NCBI RefSeq assembly: GCF_009834565.1
Contig: NZ_CP019428.1
Span: forward strand, 4,402,001 to 4,466,000
Direction: 5' to 3'
DNA length: 64,000 bases
DNA from: Pseudomonas sp. R76
Lineage (GTDB): Bacteria; Pseudomonadota; Gammaproteobacteria; Pseudomonadales; Pseudomonadaceae
The notes under the pieces are model-generated. The model did no database searches, was not told where the DNA came from, and worked only from the letters and a program-made list of their open reading frames with translations. Below are positions 24,408 to 32,131 of the stretch, in pieces; position 1 is the stretch's first letter; each line of letters opens with the position of its first letter. A program made the position numbers and the translations under genes.

Positions 24408-25340
24408 CTAGTCCGGCAGGCCCGGTGGGTTGATCAGCGATTTGTCGACGCGCTCAATGTCCAGGCCCCACCGTTGCAGCACCTGTTCGTATTGGCCACC
24501 GGCAATCGCGCCTTCCAGCGCAGTGTGGATTGGCTTGACCAGGCCGTTGTCCTTGCGCGTGGTCACGGCGATATCCGCCTTCAACGGCCAGCCACCATTC
24601 ACCGTGCCGACGAGCTTGATGCCGCCGGTGATGGCCGCCGAATAGGCGTACACCGAGTTAGGCCCGAACAGCGCATCGCTGCGCCCGGACTGCACCGCCA
24701 GTTGCGCGGCGGCCTGGTCGTCGAAGTACTGCAACAGCGCCGGCTTGATGCCGGCCTTTTCATTCGCCTCGTTCCACGCCAGCAAGACTTTTTCCTGGTT
24801 GGTGCCGGAGCCGACGATGATCTTCAGCCCGGCGATGTCCGAGGCCTGTTTGATCTCGGTGATCTTGCTGGTGCTCTTCACATAAAACCCGAGCACATCC
24901 TGGCGGTAAGTGGCGAAGTCAAAACGCTTTTTGCGCGCCTCGGTGACGGTGACATTGCTGATCACCGCGTCGTATTTGCCAGAGCTGACGCCCAGCGGCC
25001 AATCCTCCCAACTGGTCTGCACCACGTTGAGTTGCAAGCCCAAACTGTCAGCCACCAACTGCGCGGTGTCGGCCTCGCTGCCGATGGTGGTCTTGTCGTC
25101 ATTGGCCAGTAGCGCCAGGGGTGGCCCGGCCACGCCGGACACGGCCACGGTGAATTTGCCCGGCTGGGCGAACTTGAAGCCTGGCGGGATCTGCGCGATG
25201 GCCGCTTCGTTGCGCGGCACATGGATGCGCACGCGGTCGGGGCTGAGGTCGACCTGTTGCACGGCGAAGGCGCTTTGCGCGGTGCTGACGGCAAGCGCCA
25301 ACAGGGCCACGCGGGCGGTATTGATGAACATGGCAGTCAC
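24408..25340 (-). CDS. Polar amino-acid ABC transporter, periplasmic substrate-binding protein
   Basis: A 310-aa periplasmic binding protein of the SBP_bac_3 (polar amino acid) family. Signal peptide: [26 protein letters not shown]. It has the fold's typical segments [75 protein letters not shown] (abridged family hallmark), and [13 protein letters not shown]. First-lobe TWEDWPLG-like and TVTEAR motifs are diagnostic. It is encoded between the ATPase gene (9 bases upstream) and the amine oxidase gene, so the ligand is probably an amine or amino acid that the oxidase attacks. Ligand identity cannot be read. Confidence 0.9.
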   Translation of the reverse strand: MTAMFINTARVALLALAVSTAQSAFAVQQVDLSPDRVRIHVPRNEAAIAQIPPGFKFAQPGKFTVAVSGVAGPPLALLANDDKTTIGSEADTAQLVADSLGLQLNVVQTSWEDWPLGVSSGKYDAVISNVTVTEARKKRFDFATYRQDVLGFYVKSTSKITEIKQASDIAGLKIIVGSGTNQEKVLLAWNEANEKAGIKPALLQYFDDQAAAQLAVQSGRSDALFGPNSVYAYSAAITGGIKLVGTVNGGWPLKADIAVTTRKDNGLVKPIHTALEGAIAGGQYEQVLQRWGLDIERVDKSLINPPGLPD

Positions 25341-25348
25341 TCCTTGAA

Positions 25349-26122
25349 CTAAAGCACTTTGCCGAGAAAGGCCACGGTGCGGGGATGTCGGGGTTGGCGG
25401 AAAATATGTTCGGGCGGGCCTTCTTCGATCAGTTGGCCATCGCAGAGAAACACCACGTGGTCGGCCACCTCGCGGGCAAAACCGATCTCATGGGTGACGA
25501 TCACCAGGGTCACACCCAGCTGGGTCAGGCCCTTGATCACGTCGAGCACCTCGCCCACCAGTTCCGGGTCGAGGGCTGAAGTGGGTTCGTCAAACAGCAG
25601 CACCTTGGGGTCCAGCGCCAAGGCACGGGCGATGGCGACGCGCTGTTGCTGGCCACCGGAGAGCTGGCGCGGGTAAGCATCGACCTTGTCCGCCAGGCCA
25701 ACCTTGGCCAGCAACTCGGCGGCCTTGAAGTGGGCTTCGGCCTTGCTCCAGCGTTTGTGGGCCAGCGGCGCCTCGGCGATGTTTTCCCAGGCGGTGAGGT
25801 GCGGGAACAGGTTGAAGTTCTGGAACACGAAGCCCACGTCGATGCGGCGCTTGAGAATCTCGCGCTCTTTCAATTCGTAGAGCAGGTCACCCTTGCGGCG
25901 ATAGCCGACGTATTCACCGTCGATGGTGATGTGCCCGCTGTCGATTTTCTCCAGGTGGTTGATGGTGCGCAGCAAGGTGGACTTGCCCGAGCCGGACGGC
26001 CCGAGAATCACCGTGACCTTGCCGGGGTCGATGGTCAGGTCGATGTCTTTCAACACCTGCTGGTTGCCAAAGCGCTTGCCCACGCCCTGGATCTGGATGC
26101 GCCCGGCGCGTGCTTCACTCAT
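25349..26122 (-). CDS. Polar amino-acid ABC transporter ATP-binding protein
   Basis: A 257-aa ATPase of the GlnQ/HisP class. Walker A is GPSGSGKST (about residue 37), Q-loop VFQNFNLFPHLTAWEN, signature LSGGQQQR, Walker B VLLFDEPTS followed by ALDPELVGEVL, and the switch His in VTHEIGFA. All intact. ATG 26122 was chosen because it lies inside the end of the permease gene (8-base overlap), the usual coupling, and because the first strand IQIQGVGKRFGNQQV follows; a longer frame to 26224 would lie wholly inside the permease. It energises uptake through the adjacent permease. Confidence 0.93.
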   Translation of the reverse strand: MSEARAGRIQIQGVGKRFGNQQVLKDIDLTIDPGKVTVILGPSGSGKSTLLRTINHLEKIDSGHITIDGEYVGYRRKGDLLYELKEREILKRRIDVGFVFQNFNLFPHLTAWENIAEAPLAHKRWSKAEAHFKAAELLAKVGLADKVDAYPRQLSGGQQQRVAIARALALDPKVLLFDEPTSALDPELVGEVLDVIKGLTQLGVTLVIVTHEIGFAREVADHVVFLCDGQLIEEGPPEHIFRQPRHPRTVAFLGKVL

Positions 26123-27086
26123 GGGTTTTCTCCTTGAGCCAGCGGCGGATGCGTTGCAGGGGCGTCGGCGGCAGCACGCGCGCGGTGCCACGCGCGAAGT
26201 GGCGCTCGACGTAGTACTGCGCACTGGTCAGCACGGTGGTGATGATCAAGTACCAGACGGTGGCCACGATCAGCAGTGGAATCACCGCCTGGGTGCGGTT
26301 GTAGATGACTTGCACGGTGTAGAACAGCTCCGGCAAGGCCAGCACGTAGACGATGGAGGTGCCCTTGACCAGGCCAATGATTTCGTTGAACCCCGAGGGC
26401 AGAATCGAGCGCAGCGCCTGGGGCAGGATGATGCGGAAGATGCGTCGCGAAGCCGGCAAACCCAAGGCCGCCGCCGCTTCATGCTGGCCGGCATCCACGC
26501 CGATCAGGCCGCCGCGAATAATCTCCGCCGCGTAGGCCGCTTGCATCAGGCTCAGGCCCAACACCGCCACGGTGAATTGGCTGAGCACATCCACCGTCGA
26601 CCACTCGGCGAACACCACACCCGTAAACGGCACGCCGACGACGATGTGGTCGTAGAGGTAGGCAAAGTTGTAGAGGATGATCAGCACCAGCAGCGCCGGC
26701 ATCGAGCGGAAAAACCAGATATAGCCCCAGGCCAACGCCGCGAGCAGCGGCGAGCCCGACAACCGCGCCAGGGCCAGCGCGGTGCCGAGGATGATGCTGA
26801 ACACGGTACTGAGCAATGTCAGCAACAGCGTCTGGCCGAGGCCACGCAGCACCGACGGCGAGAAGAACCACTGGCCGAACACGCCCCACTCCCAGCGCGG
26901 GTTGGTGGCCAGCGAATGCACGATAGCGAGCAGCACCAGCGCGGCAAAAATCGACCCGGCCCAGCGCCAGGGGTGCCGGGCCGGCACCACCTGCAAGGCT
27001 TTGATCGGCGTGGCGACGCGCGCCTGGCGCACCGGGTAGTCGGTGACCTCATCGATCAGGTCATAGGTTTTGGCGACAATGGGCAT
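26115..27086 (-). CDS. Polar amino-acid ABC transporter permease
   Basis: A 323-aa inner-membrane permease of the HisM/GlnP type. A leader of about 40 soluble residues precedes TM1 (AGSIFAALVLLAIVHSL). The core holds GLGQTLLLTLLSTVFSIILGTALAL and the family EAA loop HEAAAALGLPASRRIFRIILPQALRSILPSGFNEIIGLVKGTS, read here in part. Only one permease gene is present, so it would act as a homodimer. The N-terminal region and size are larger than those of typical HisM-type permeases (about 230 aa) and match the fused-leader variants common in Pseudomonas. Gene lies 25 bases after the TonB receptor gene. Confidence 0.92.
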   Translation of the reverse strand: MPIVAKTYDLIDEVTDYPVRQARVATPIKALQVVPARHPWRWAGSIFAALVLLAIVHSLATNPRWEWGVFGQWFFSPSVLRGLGQTLLLTLLSTVFSIILGTALALARLSGSPLLAALAWGYIWFFRSMPALLVLIILYNFAYLYDHIVVGVPFTGVVFAEWSTVDVLSQFTVAVLGLSLMQAAYAAEIIRGGLIGVDAGQHEAAAALGLPASRRIFRIILPQALRSILPSGFNEIIGLVKGTSIVYVLALPELFYTVQVIYNRTQAVIPLLIVATVWYLIITTVLTSAQYYVERHFARGTARVLPPTPLQRIRRWLKEKTHE

Positions 27087-27111
27087 GGTCTATTCCTCGC
27101 GGGTTGCGGCC

Positions 27112-29505
27112 TTAGAAGGCGTAAGTCAGCCGGGTGTAGTAGTACCCGCCGGTAAAACCGTAGGGCGAATACGTGCCGTAGCTGGCGAGCATGGTGCTGC
27201 TCGGCACGCCTTGTTTCTTGGGGTATTGGTCAAACAGGTTCTTGGCGCCGACGGCGATGTTGAGGTCTTTGGTGAGGTTGTAGCCAAGGTCGAGGTCGGT
27301 GATCCATTTGGCGCTGTAGACCCGGTCGAGGCTGCGGTCGGCAGAGACGTTAACCTCTTTGTACGAGCCATAACGGGTCAAGGCCAGGTTGAGGTTGAAG
27401 CGGTCGATGCTCCAGTCACCGCCCAGGATCAGCTTGGTCTTGGGCTGCACATCGGTGATCAGGCCACGGGCCTGGCGGTCCATCAGGTCGTAGGAGGTGC
27501 CGAGGATGTCGGTGGAGGCCTTGTAGTTGAGGATCTTGGTCTGGTTCCAGTTGAACGCCGCCGTCCACTTCAGCGAGCCGTACGGGCCGATGTCCTGGTT
27601 GTAGTTGCTGACCAGGTCCACGCCTTTGGTGCGGGTGTCGGCACCGTTGATGAAGTACTGGCCGCCGGAAGTGGAATTGATGCCATTGTTCTGCAAGACC
27701 TGGGTGACTTCCGGGCCGAGCAAGGTGCCGGTCAGGGTGATGCGGTCGCGCAGGTTGATCACGTAGGCGTCGGCGGTGAAGTTCAAGCGGTCGGTGGGCG
27801 TGAGGGTGAAACCGAGGCTGAAGTTGGTCGAGCGTTCGGGCTTCAAATCCTGGGCGCCGAGAGCCTTGGCCGCCGCCGAGCCCACCGGCAGCACGCCGTA
27901 GTTGATCGACTGGTACACGCCGTCGACCACGCCATAAGTGGTCGAGCGCGCACTGAACAGGCTGTTGGCCAGGGACGGCGCGCGGAAGCCATTGCTGACC
28001 GTGGCGCGCACGGCAAATTGCGGGTTGAAATCGTAGCGCGTGGTCAGCTTGCCGCTGCGGGTCGCGCCGACGCCTTCGTTGTAATGCTCATAGCGAAACG
28101 CGGTGCCCACGTACCAGTCCGGCAGCGGGTTGAAGCCCACATCCACATAGCTGGCGAGGCTATTGCGTGAGGCGCTGGTCTCTTCCGCCGGTGAAATGCC
28201 GTTGGTGACCTGCGCCCCGGACGATGCGCAATTGCCCGGCGCCACGCAGTAGCCGCCATTGGCATAGGACGCATAGTCACCGGCCTGCACCTCATAAGTA
28301 TCGCGCCGATGCTCGAAGCCGTAGGACAGGTCCAGCGGCTTTTGCAGGCCGATGTCGAAGCCGCGTTTGAAGTCGAGGTTGGTGGTCAGCTCGGTGGAAA
28401 TCCAGGTGCCGGAGGTGAAGCTGTTGGGCGTGTACTCGCCCAGCGACGGGTTCTGGTTATGGGTGGTGCCCTGCTCCGCTTCGTTGCGCCCGTAGGTGGT
28501 GGACAGGTCCCAGTCCCACGCGCCGACGGTGCCTTTGCCGCCGAACGCGGCCTGGAAATCGTCTTCGTCGATGTACCAGGTCGGCGTATACCCGGCCGGG
28601 TAGCCATTCGGCCCGGTGGTGATGGTGTTGGTGATGGTCGGCAGGCGGAAATTCTGGCCCTGCTCGGCCTTGCGCCGCGAATAGGTGGTAAAGGAATACA
28701 GGCTCAGGCTGTCGTCGATCGGCAGCTCGGCGTTGTAGCCCAGGGTCAGCAGGTTGGTCTTGGGTGTGCCGTAGCCGCCATAGGTTGCCCGACCCGCCTG
28801 CTCATAGGCTTGTGCATAGCTGTAGCCGTTGGCGCTGGCCTTGTTGTCGTCATTCTGGCTGCGCGCATCCAGGGCCAATTGCACGATACCGCCGTTGCCG
28901 ATCTCGAAGCCCTTGTTGAGGCTTTGTTGCACGGTCTGCTTCTTGCCGTCGTAACCCTGGCCGACGTTGGTCACCGAGGTGCCGCTGGTGTCGGCCTTGA
29001 GGATCACGTTGATCACCCCGGCGATGGCATCGGAACCGTATTGGGCAGCGGCGCCGTCGCGCAGCACTTCGACATGGTCGATGGCGCTGATGGGGATCAA
29101 GTCGAGGTCAGCGGGCGCGGCGCCGGTGTTGATGCCGTTGATGTTCAAGGTGGCGCTGGTGTGGCGGCGCTTGCCGTTGACCAGCACCAGCACTTCGGCG
29201 GCGCTCAGGCCACGCAGGTTCGGGGCGCGGGCAATGCCGCTGGCGTCCCAACCGGTTTTTTCCGGCAGGGTCAGGGATGGGATGACGGCGCTCAGGGCTT
29301 CCATCAGGCCGGGCTTGCCGGTGCTTTGCAGTTGCTTGGCGCTGACCACATCAATCGGCACCGGGCTGCTGGTGACGGTGCGCTGTTCGGCGCCACGGTT
29401 GCCGGTGACCACCACGGTGGACAAGGTGCTGTCGTCCTGGGCCTGGGCCGTGCTTGTCAGCAGGGCCAGCGCCAGTGCGGCGGTGGGGGGTAGAACTTGC
29501 TTCAT
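27112..29505 (-). CDS. TonB-dependent outer-membrane receptor
   Basis: A 797-aa TonB-dependent receptor with signal peptide MKQVLPPTAALALALLTSTAQA. The energised N-terminus reads STLSTVVVTGNR, followed by the plug domain (ALSAVIPSLTLPEKTG; PNLRGLSAAEVLVLVNGKRRHTSA; HVEVLRDGAAAQYGSDAIAGVINVIL) and a 22-strand barrel ending in GGYYYTRLTYAF with terminal Phe. Long loop LNINGINTGAAPADLDLIPI is typical of the group that includes receptors for organic nutrients. It heads the minus-strand operon with an amino-acid ABC transporter, amine oxidase and RidA. ATG 29505 is the signal-peptide start; the longer frame upstream is not supported. Confidence 0.92.
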   Translation of the reverse strand: MKQVLPPTAALALALLTSTAQAQDDSTLSTVVVTGNRGAEQRTVTSSPVPIDVVSAKQLQSTGKPGLMEALSAVIPSLTLPEKTGWDASGIARAPNLRGLSAAEVLVLVNGKRRHTSATLNINGINTGAAPADLDLIPISAIDHVEVLRDGAAAQYGSDAIAGVINVILKADTSGTSVTNVGQGYDGKKQTVQQSLNKGFEIGNGGIVQLALDARSQNDDNKASANGYSYAQAYEQAGRATYGGYGTPKTNLLTLGYNAELPIDDSLSLYSFTTYSRRKAEQGQNFRLPTITNTITTGPNGYPAGYTPTWYIDEDDFQAAFGGKGTVGAWDWDLSTTYGRNEAEQGTTHNQNPSLGEYTPNSFTSGTWISTELTTNLDFKRGFDIGLQKPLDLSYGFEHRRDTYEVQAGDYASYANGGYCVAPGNCASSGAQVTNGISPAEETSASRNSLASYVDVGFNPLPDWYVGTAFRYEHYNEGVGATRSGKLTTRYDFNPQFAVRATVSNGFRAPSLANSLFSARSTTYGVVDGVYQSINYGVLPVGSAAAKALGAQDLKPERSTNFSLGFTLTPTDRLNFTADAYVINLRDRITLTGTLLGPEVTQVLQNNGINSTSGGQYFINGADTRTKGVDLVSNYNQDIGPYGSLKWTAAFNWNQTKILNYKASTDILGTSYDLMDRQARGLITDVQPKTKLILGGDWSIDRFNLNLALTRYGSYKEVNVSADRSLDRVYSAKWITDLDLGYNLTKDLNIAVGAKNLFDQYPKKQGVPSSTMLASYGTYSPYGFTGGYYYTRLTYAF

Positions 29506-29878
29506 GGTCGCTCCAAACTTTCCAAATCGCGAAGTCGGGCAGTCGCGCGGTCGTGCGCGGTGCTCGGTTTTTTCCGGGGTGTTTCGGCGATTGGAAACTA
29601 GGTGTGGGGCGAGCGAGGGGTTTGAATGGGCAACATACGTTGAACTCCGTTCCAACGATTCTGCCGCGGGGTCTTTACCCGGTTATGGCGCGCAGAATCT
29701 GAATCACGCTGGGTACCATCCGGGGTCAGGGGTAGGCTGTTGCGATCAAACATAACGGAATGGATTTTAAAAATATAATGCTATTTGGGCATAAGCTAAT
29801 ATTCTCTACTTTCATTATTTATTGATGTTTTTATTCGTGCTGGTAATGTCTTTTTGAGATTAGGTGGGGTTGAGGGGT
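29506..29878. other. AT-rich control region of the TonB-ABC operon
   Basis: 373 bases without a gene. The part 29755-29870 is markedly AT-rich (for example TTTTAAAAATATAATGC) and probably includes the promoter. I looked for a Fur box and found none convincing. The remainder is ordinary leader sequence. Confidence 0.5.
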
Positions 29879-30215
29879 GTACATATCCGTTACTTGGGTG
29901 ATGGCGGGTAATGGTTCCGCTCTTACAGCGGGTCACTTTTGGAAAAGAGCCCCAAAAGTAACCAAAAGGGCTCTTGCCCCACCACTCGGTGCCTCGCCTA
30001 GGCTCGGCATGCCCTCACTCCGGCTTGAATCCGTGGGCCGCCGCAATGGGCCATCCTTGGCCCAGTGCGGCTAACCCGGCGTCCTGCCGGGTTACCCACG
30101 GATTCAAGCCTGCGTTCGGCCAGCGTGGTTTAACGGGGCGCCTAAGATCAAGATCAAGATCAAAAGCAAGATCAAAAGCAGAGCACGGCGGCCTAGTAGC
30201 CGACCTGAGTGGTTG
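29879..30215 (-). repeat. Structured intergenic repeat, copy A (inverted)
   Basis: The same family as 1416-1739, in opposite orientation: it begins GTACATATCC at 29879 and ends in the complement of CACTCAGGTCGGCTACTAGG near 30210. It contains the 89-nt three-stem structure (30022-30110) and a longer run of the GATCAA/GATCAAAAG-type hexamers (30147-30180). It faces copy B across a REP doublet, so this intergenic block is one large inverted repeat. Confidence 0.85.
30022..30110 (-). ncRNA. Three-stem cloverleaf-like structure within repeat copy A
   Basis: Outer arms at 30022-30037 and 30095-30110 are perfect. One inner stem is TAACCCGGC/GCCGGGTTA as in copy 1. The other has GCCGCA/TGCGGC on the minus strand instead of GCCGCG/CGCGGC, a compensated change. 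Same 89-nt length. Transcription not shown. Confidence 0.6.
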
Positions 30216-30276
30216 GATCAAAAGCACAGCCGAGGCGGCCTGGCAGCCGACCTGGTCTTGGAGGCTGAACTCAATC

Positions 30277-30369
30277 AAATGTGGGAGCTGGCTTGCCTGC
30301 GATGGCATCAACTGGTTATGCCTGATGTACCGAGTTGCCTGCATCGCAGGCAAGCCCGCTCCCACATTT
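30277..30369. repeat. REP doublet (BIME-like)
   Basis: AATGTGGGAGCTGGCTTGCC at the left faces GGCAAGCCCGCTCCCACATT at the right, with an imperfect inner palindrome. It sits between the two inverted structured repeats. Confidence 0.8.
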
Positions 30370-30416
30370 GGATCGCATTGCATCAGATAAAGGTGTTTTG
30401 CTCTGCTTTTGCTTCT

Positions 30417-30644
30417 ACCACTCAGGTCGGCTACCAGGCCGCCGTGCTGTAGATCTTGATCTTGATTTTGATCTGGGATCGCCCCGTCAACCACGCTGGC
30501 CGAACGCAGGCTTTGGAGCGGGGGTAAACCGGCAGGACGCCGGTTTAGCCGCGCTGGGCCAGGGATGGCCCATCGCGGCGGCCCCCGCTCCAAAGCCGGA
30601 GTGAGGGCACACCGAGCCTAGGCGAGGTGCCGAGTGGTGGGGCG
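30417..30644 (+). repeat. Structured intergenic repeat, copy B, 5' part
   Basis: Plus-orientation copy beginning ACCACTCAGGTCGGCTACC and reaching the motif GAGTGGTGGGGCG, where the insertion sequence interrupts it. The remainder resumes at 31951. It contains the third three-stem structure. Confidence 0.85.
30509..30597 (+). ncRNA. Three-stem cloverleaf-like structure within repeat copy B
   Basis: Outer arms GGCTTTGGAGCGGGGG (30509-30524) and CCCCCGCTCCAAAGCC (30582-30597) differ from copy 1 at six of 16 positions in each arm, yet pair perfectly. Inner stem TAAACCGGC/GCCGGTTTA also has a compensated change. This covariation is the best evidence that the fold matters. Confidence 0.65.
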
Positions 30645-31950
30645 TGTACGGGACAACCACATGGGTTACACAAAAGTGCATTCACATAGGTAACACTTTG
30701 AGTGAAATATAGCCGTCCTTGTCTGCATGCCTCGCATCCACTTGTCCGAGGATCACTGGGCCGAAAATAACAGCCCACACATCGTCGCTCAGCATCTCCA
30801 TTCCAATAGTCTGGTATTTCAGTAAATGCCCCACATAAATCCGCAGACCTGACCGATAAATCATCCCGTTTGAGTCAGTCCGGTAACACTCAATATGACT
30901 TGCATAACCCATCTCCGGCAGTTTCTCCGGATAGGCTCGAGGTGAAGGTGAATAGCATGAAGCCGGTGTTTTCTGGCTCAGCGCTTCATGCCCTCGCTCG
31001 TAATTGTAGTGCCGTATGAAACGATCAAAGTGTTTCTGCTGAGACTCCCAAGCAACCGCAGGTGGATTGGGCAAAGTGCTTTTCAGTGTTCGGTGCATAC
31101 GCTCGTGCCGGCCATTTTGGTCTGGCCGACCGGGCTCGATACGCTCAGGAATGATACCCAGCCGTAGCCACCAGATCGACAACTGTGACAGCCCTCCGCG
31201 CCCTGTGCTGGCAAACGGCACTCCGTTGTCAGTACGGATGCGCTCAGGCAAACCATACTCGCGAAACACCCGTTCGAACGTCTCTTGGGTCTCCTTGAAA
31301 TTGGTGCTGGGCATGCTCTGACAGGCAAGTAAGAAGCGACTGGCATGATCCATGATTGTTAGCGGATAACACCATACGCCCGCGCCTGTCAGGTACTGGC
31401 CTTTGTAGTCAGCACTGAAAAGCTGATTAGGCACATCTGCCTTACGTAACGGTTTTGGATAGACAGCAACTCTTGGCCGCAAGGGGCGCGGCGTGATCAG
31501 ATCAGCCGCTTTAAGGATGTTATAAATAGTCGTTTTCGAGGGCGGATCCTGGCCCGGAAAACGCTTTATCAAATCACTCTGGATTTTTTTCGGACCAGGG
31601 ATTGTCTCGCCTATAGAACGAAGTTCGATAATTGCCTGCTTTACCGCCAAAGGCACCACATAAGTCTGGTGGTGCCGACGACGACTACGCTCATCAAGCC
31701 CACCGGGGCCTTCTGTTTTGTATCGCTCGACCCACTTATAGCCAGTCTTTCGGCTGATTTCATAGTCTCGACATAGCTGGCTAAGGCTGTGTTTTCCAGT
31801 CAGGTATTCAGCGACAAACATCACTTTGAGGTCCATAGGTTTCAGCTCTTTCCAGGGCATGGTCAGATCCTCACGAAATCGACCCTGCCAGTTAAAAACT
31901 GTTACCTATGTGCGTGAACTGATTTGTAACCCATGTGGGTGAGTCATACC
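30645..31950 (-). mobile_element. IS481-family insertion sequence
   Basis: A 1306-bp element. Both ends carry two tandem imperfect 12-13-mers reading inward, CACATGGGTTACA and CACATAGGTAACA, likely transposase-binding sites. Left tip TGTACGGGACAACC, right tip (reverse complement) GGTATGACTCACCC. It is flanked by GGCG (30641-30644 and 31951-31954), a 4-bp target duplication. It sits in the structured repeat, whose uninterrupted form can be rebuilt as GTGGGGCGAGGAC. One transposase gene fills it. Confidence 0.85.
30682..31860 (-). CDS. IS481-family transposase
   Basis: A 392-aa DDE transposase. The N-terminus has the helix-turn-helix KHSLSQLCRDYEISRKTGYKWVERY with the IS481 hallmark GPGGLDERSRRRH. 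The catalytic core shows Asp151 in FSADYKGQY, Asp211 in RIRTDNGVPF and Glu253 in GRHERMHRTL. A C-terminal Mu-type beta-barrel-like part follows (RTDSNGMIYRSGLRIYVG). Length is near the upper end for the family and no stop or frameshift is seen, so the element may still be active. Start ATG 31860 lies just inside the right end. Confidence 0.92.
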   Translation of the reverse strand: MPWKELKPMDLKVMFVAEYLTGKHSLSQLCRDYEISRKTGYKWVERYKTEGPGGLDERSRRRHHQTYVVPLAVKQAIIELRSIGETIPGPKKIQSDLIKRFPGQDPPSKTTIYNILKAADLITPRPLRPRVAVYPKPLRKADVPNQLFSADYKGQYLTGAGVWCYPLTIMDHASRFLLACQSMPSTNFKETQETFERVFREYGLPERIRTDNGVPFASTGRGGLSQLSIWWLRLGIIPERIEPGRPDQNGRHERMHRTLKSTLPNPPAVAWESQQKHFDRFIRHYNYERGHEALSQKTPASCYSPSPRAYPEKLPEMGYASHIECYRTDSNGMIYRSGLRIYVGHLLKYQTIGMEMLSDDVWAVIFGPVILGQVDARHADKDGYISLKVLPM

Positions 31951-32131
31951 GGCGAGGACTTTTTGGTTACTTTTTGGTCCCTCAAAAAGTGACCCGCTGT
32001 AAGAGCGGAACCCTAAGCCGCCATTACCGCAGCAATGGATATGTACTCGTACTAACCCACCCTCCTGATAGGCCCAAAGACCGCCATCGCAGGCAAGCCA
32101 GCTCCCACATTGCCTACCTCATTCCTCCACT
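31951..32131 (+). repeat. Structured intergenic repeat, copy B, 3' part, with half-REP
   Basis: After the duplicated GGCG the repeat resumes with AGGACTTTTTGGTTACTTTTT, a CCGCT...AGCGG hairpin (CCGCC...GGCGG in copy 1, a compensated change) and GGATATGTAC ending at 32046. A half-REP CATCGCAGGCAAGCCAGCTC lies at about 32086-32110, just as after copy 1. No gene. Confidence 0.8.
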
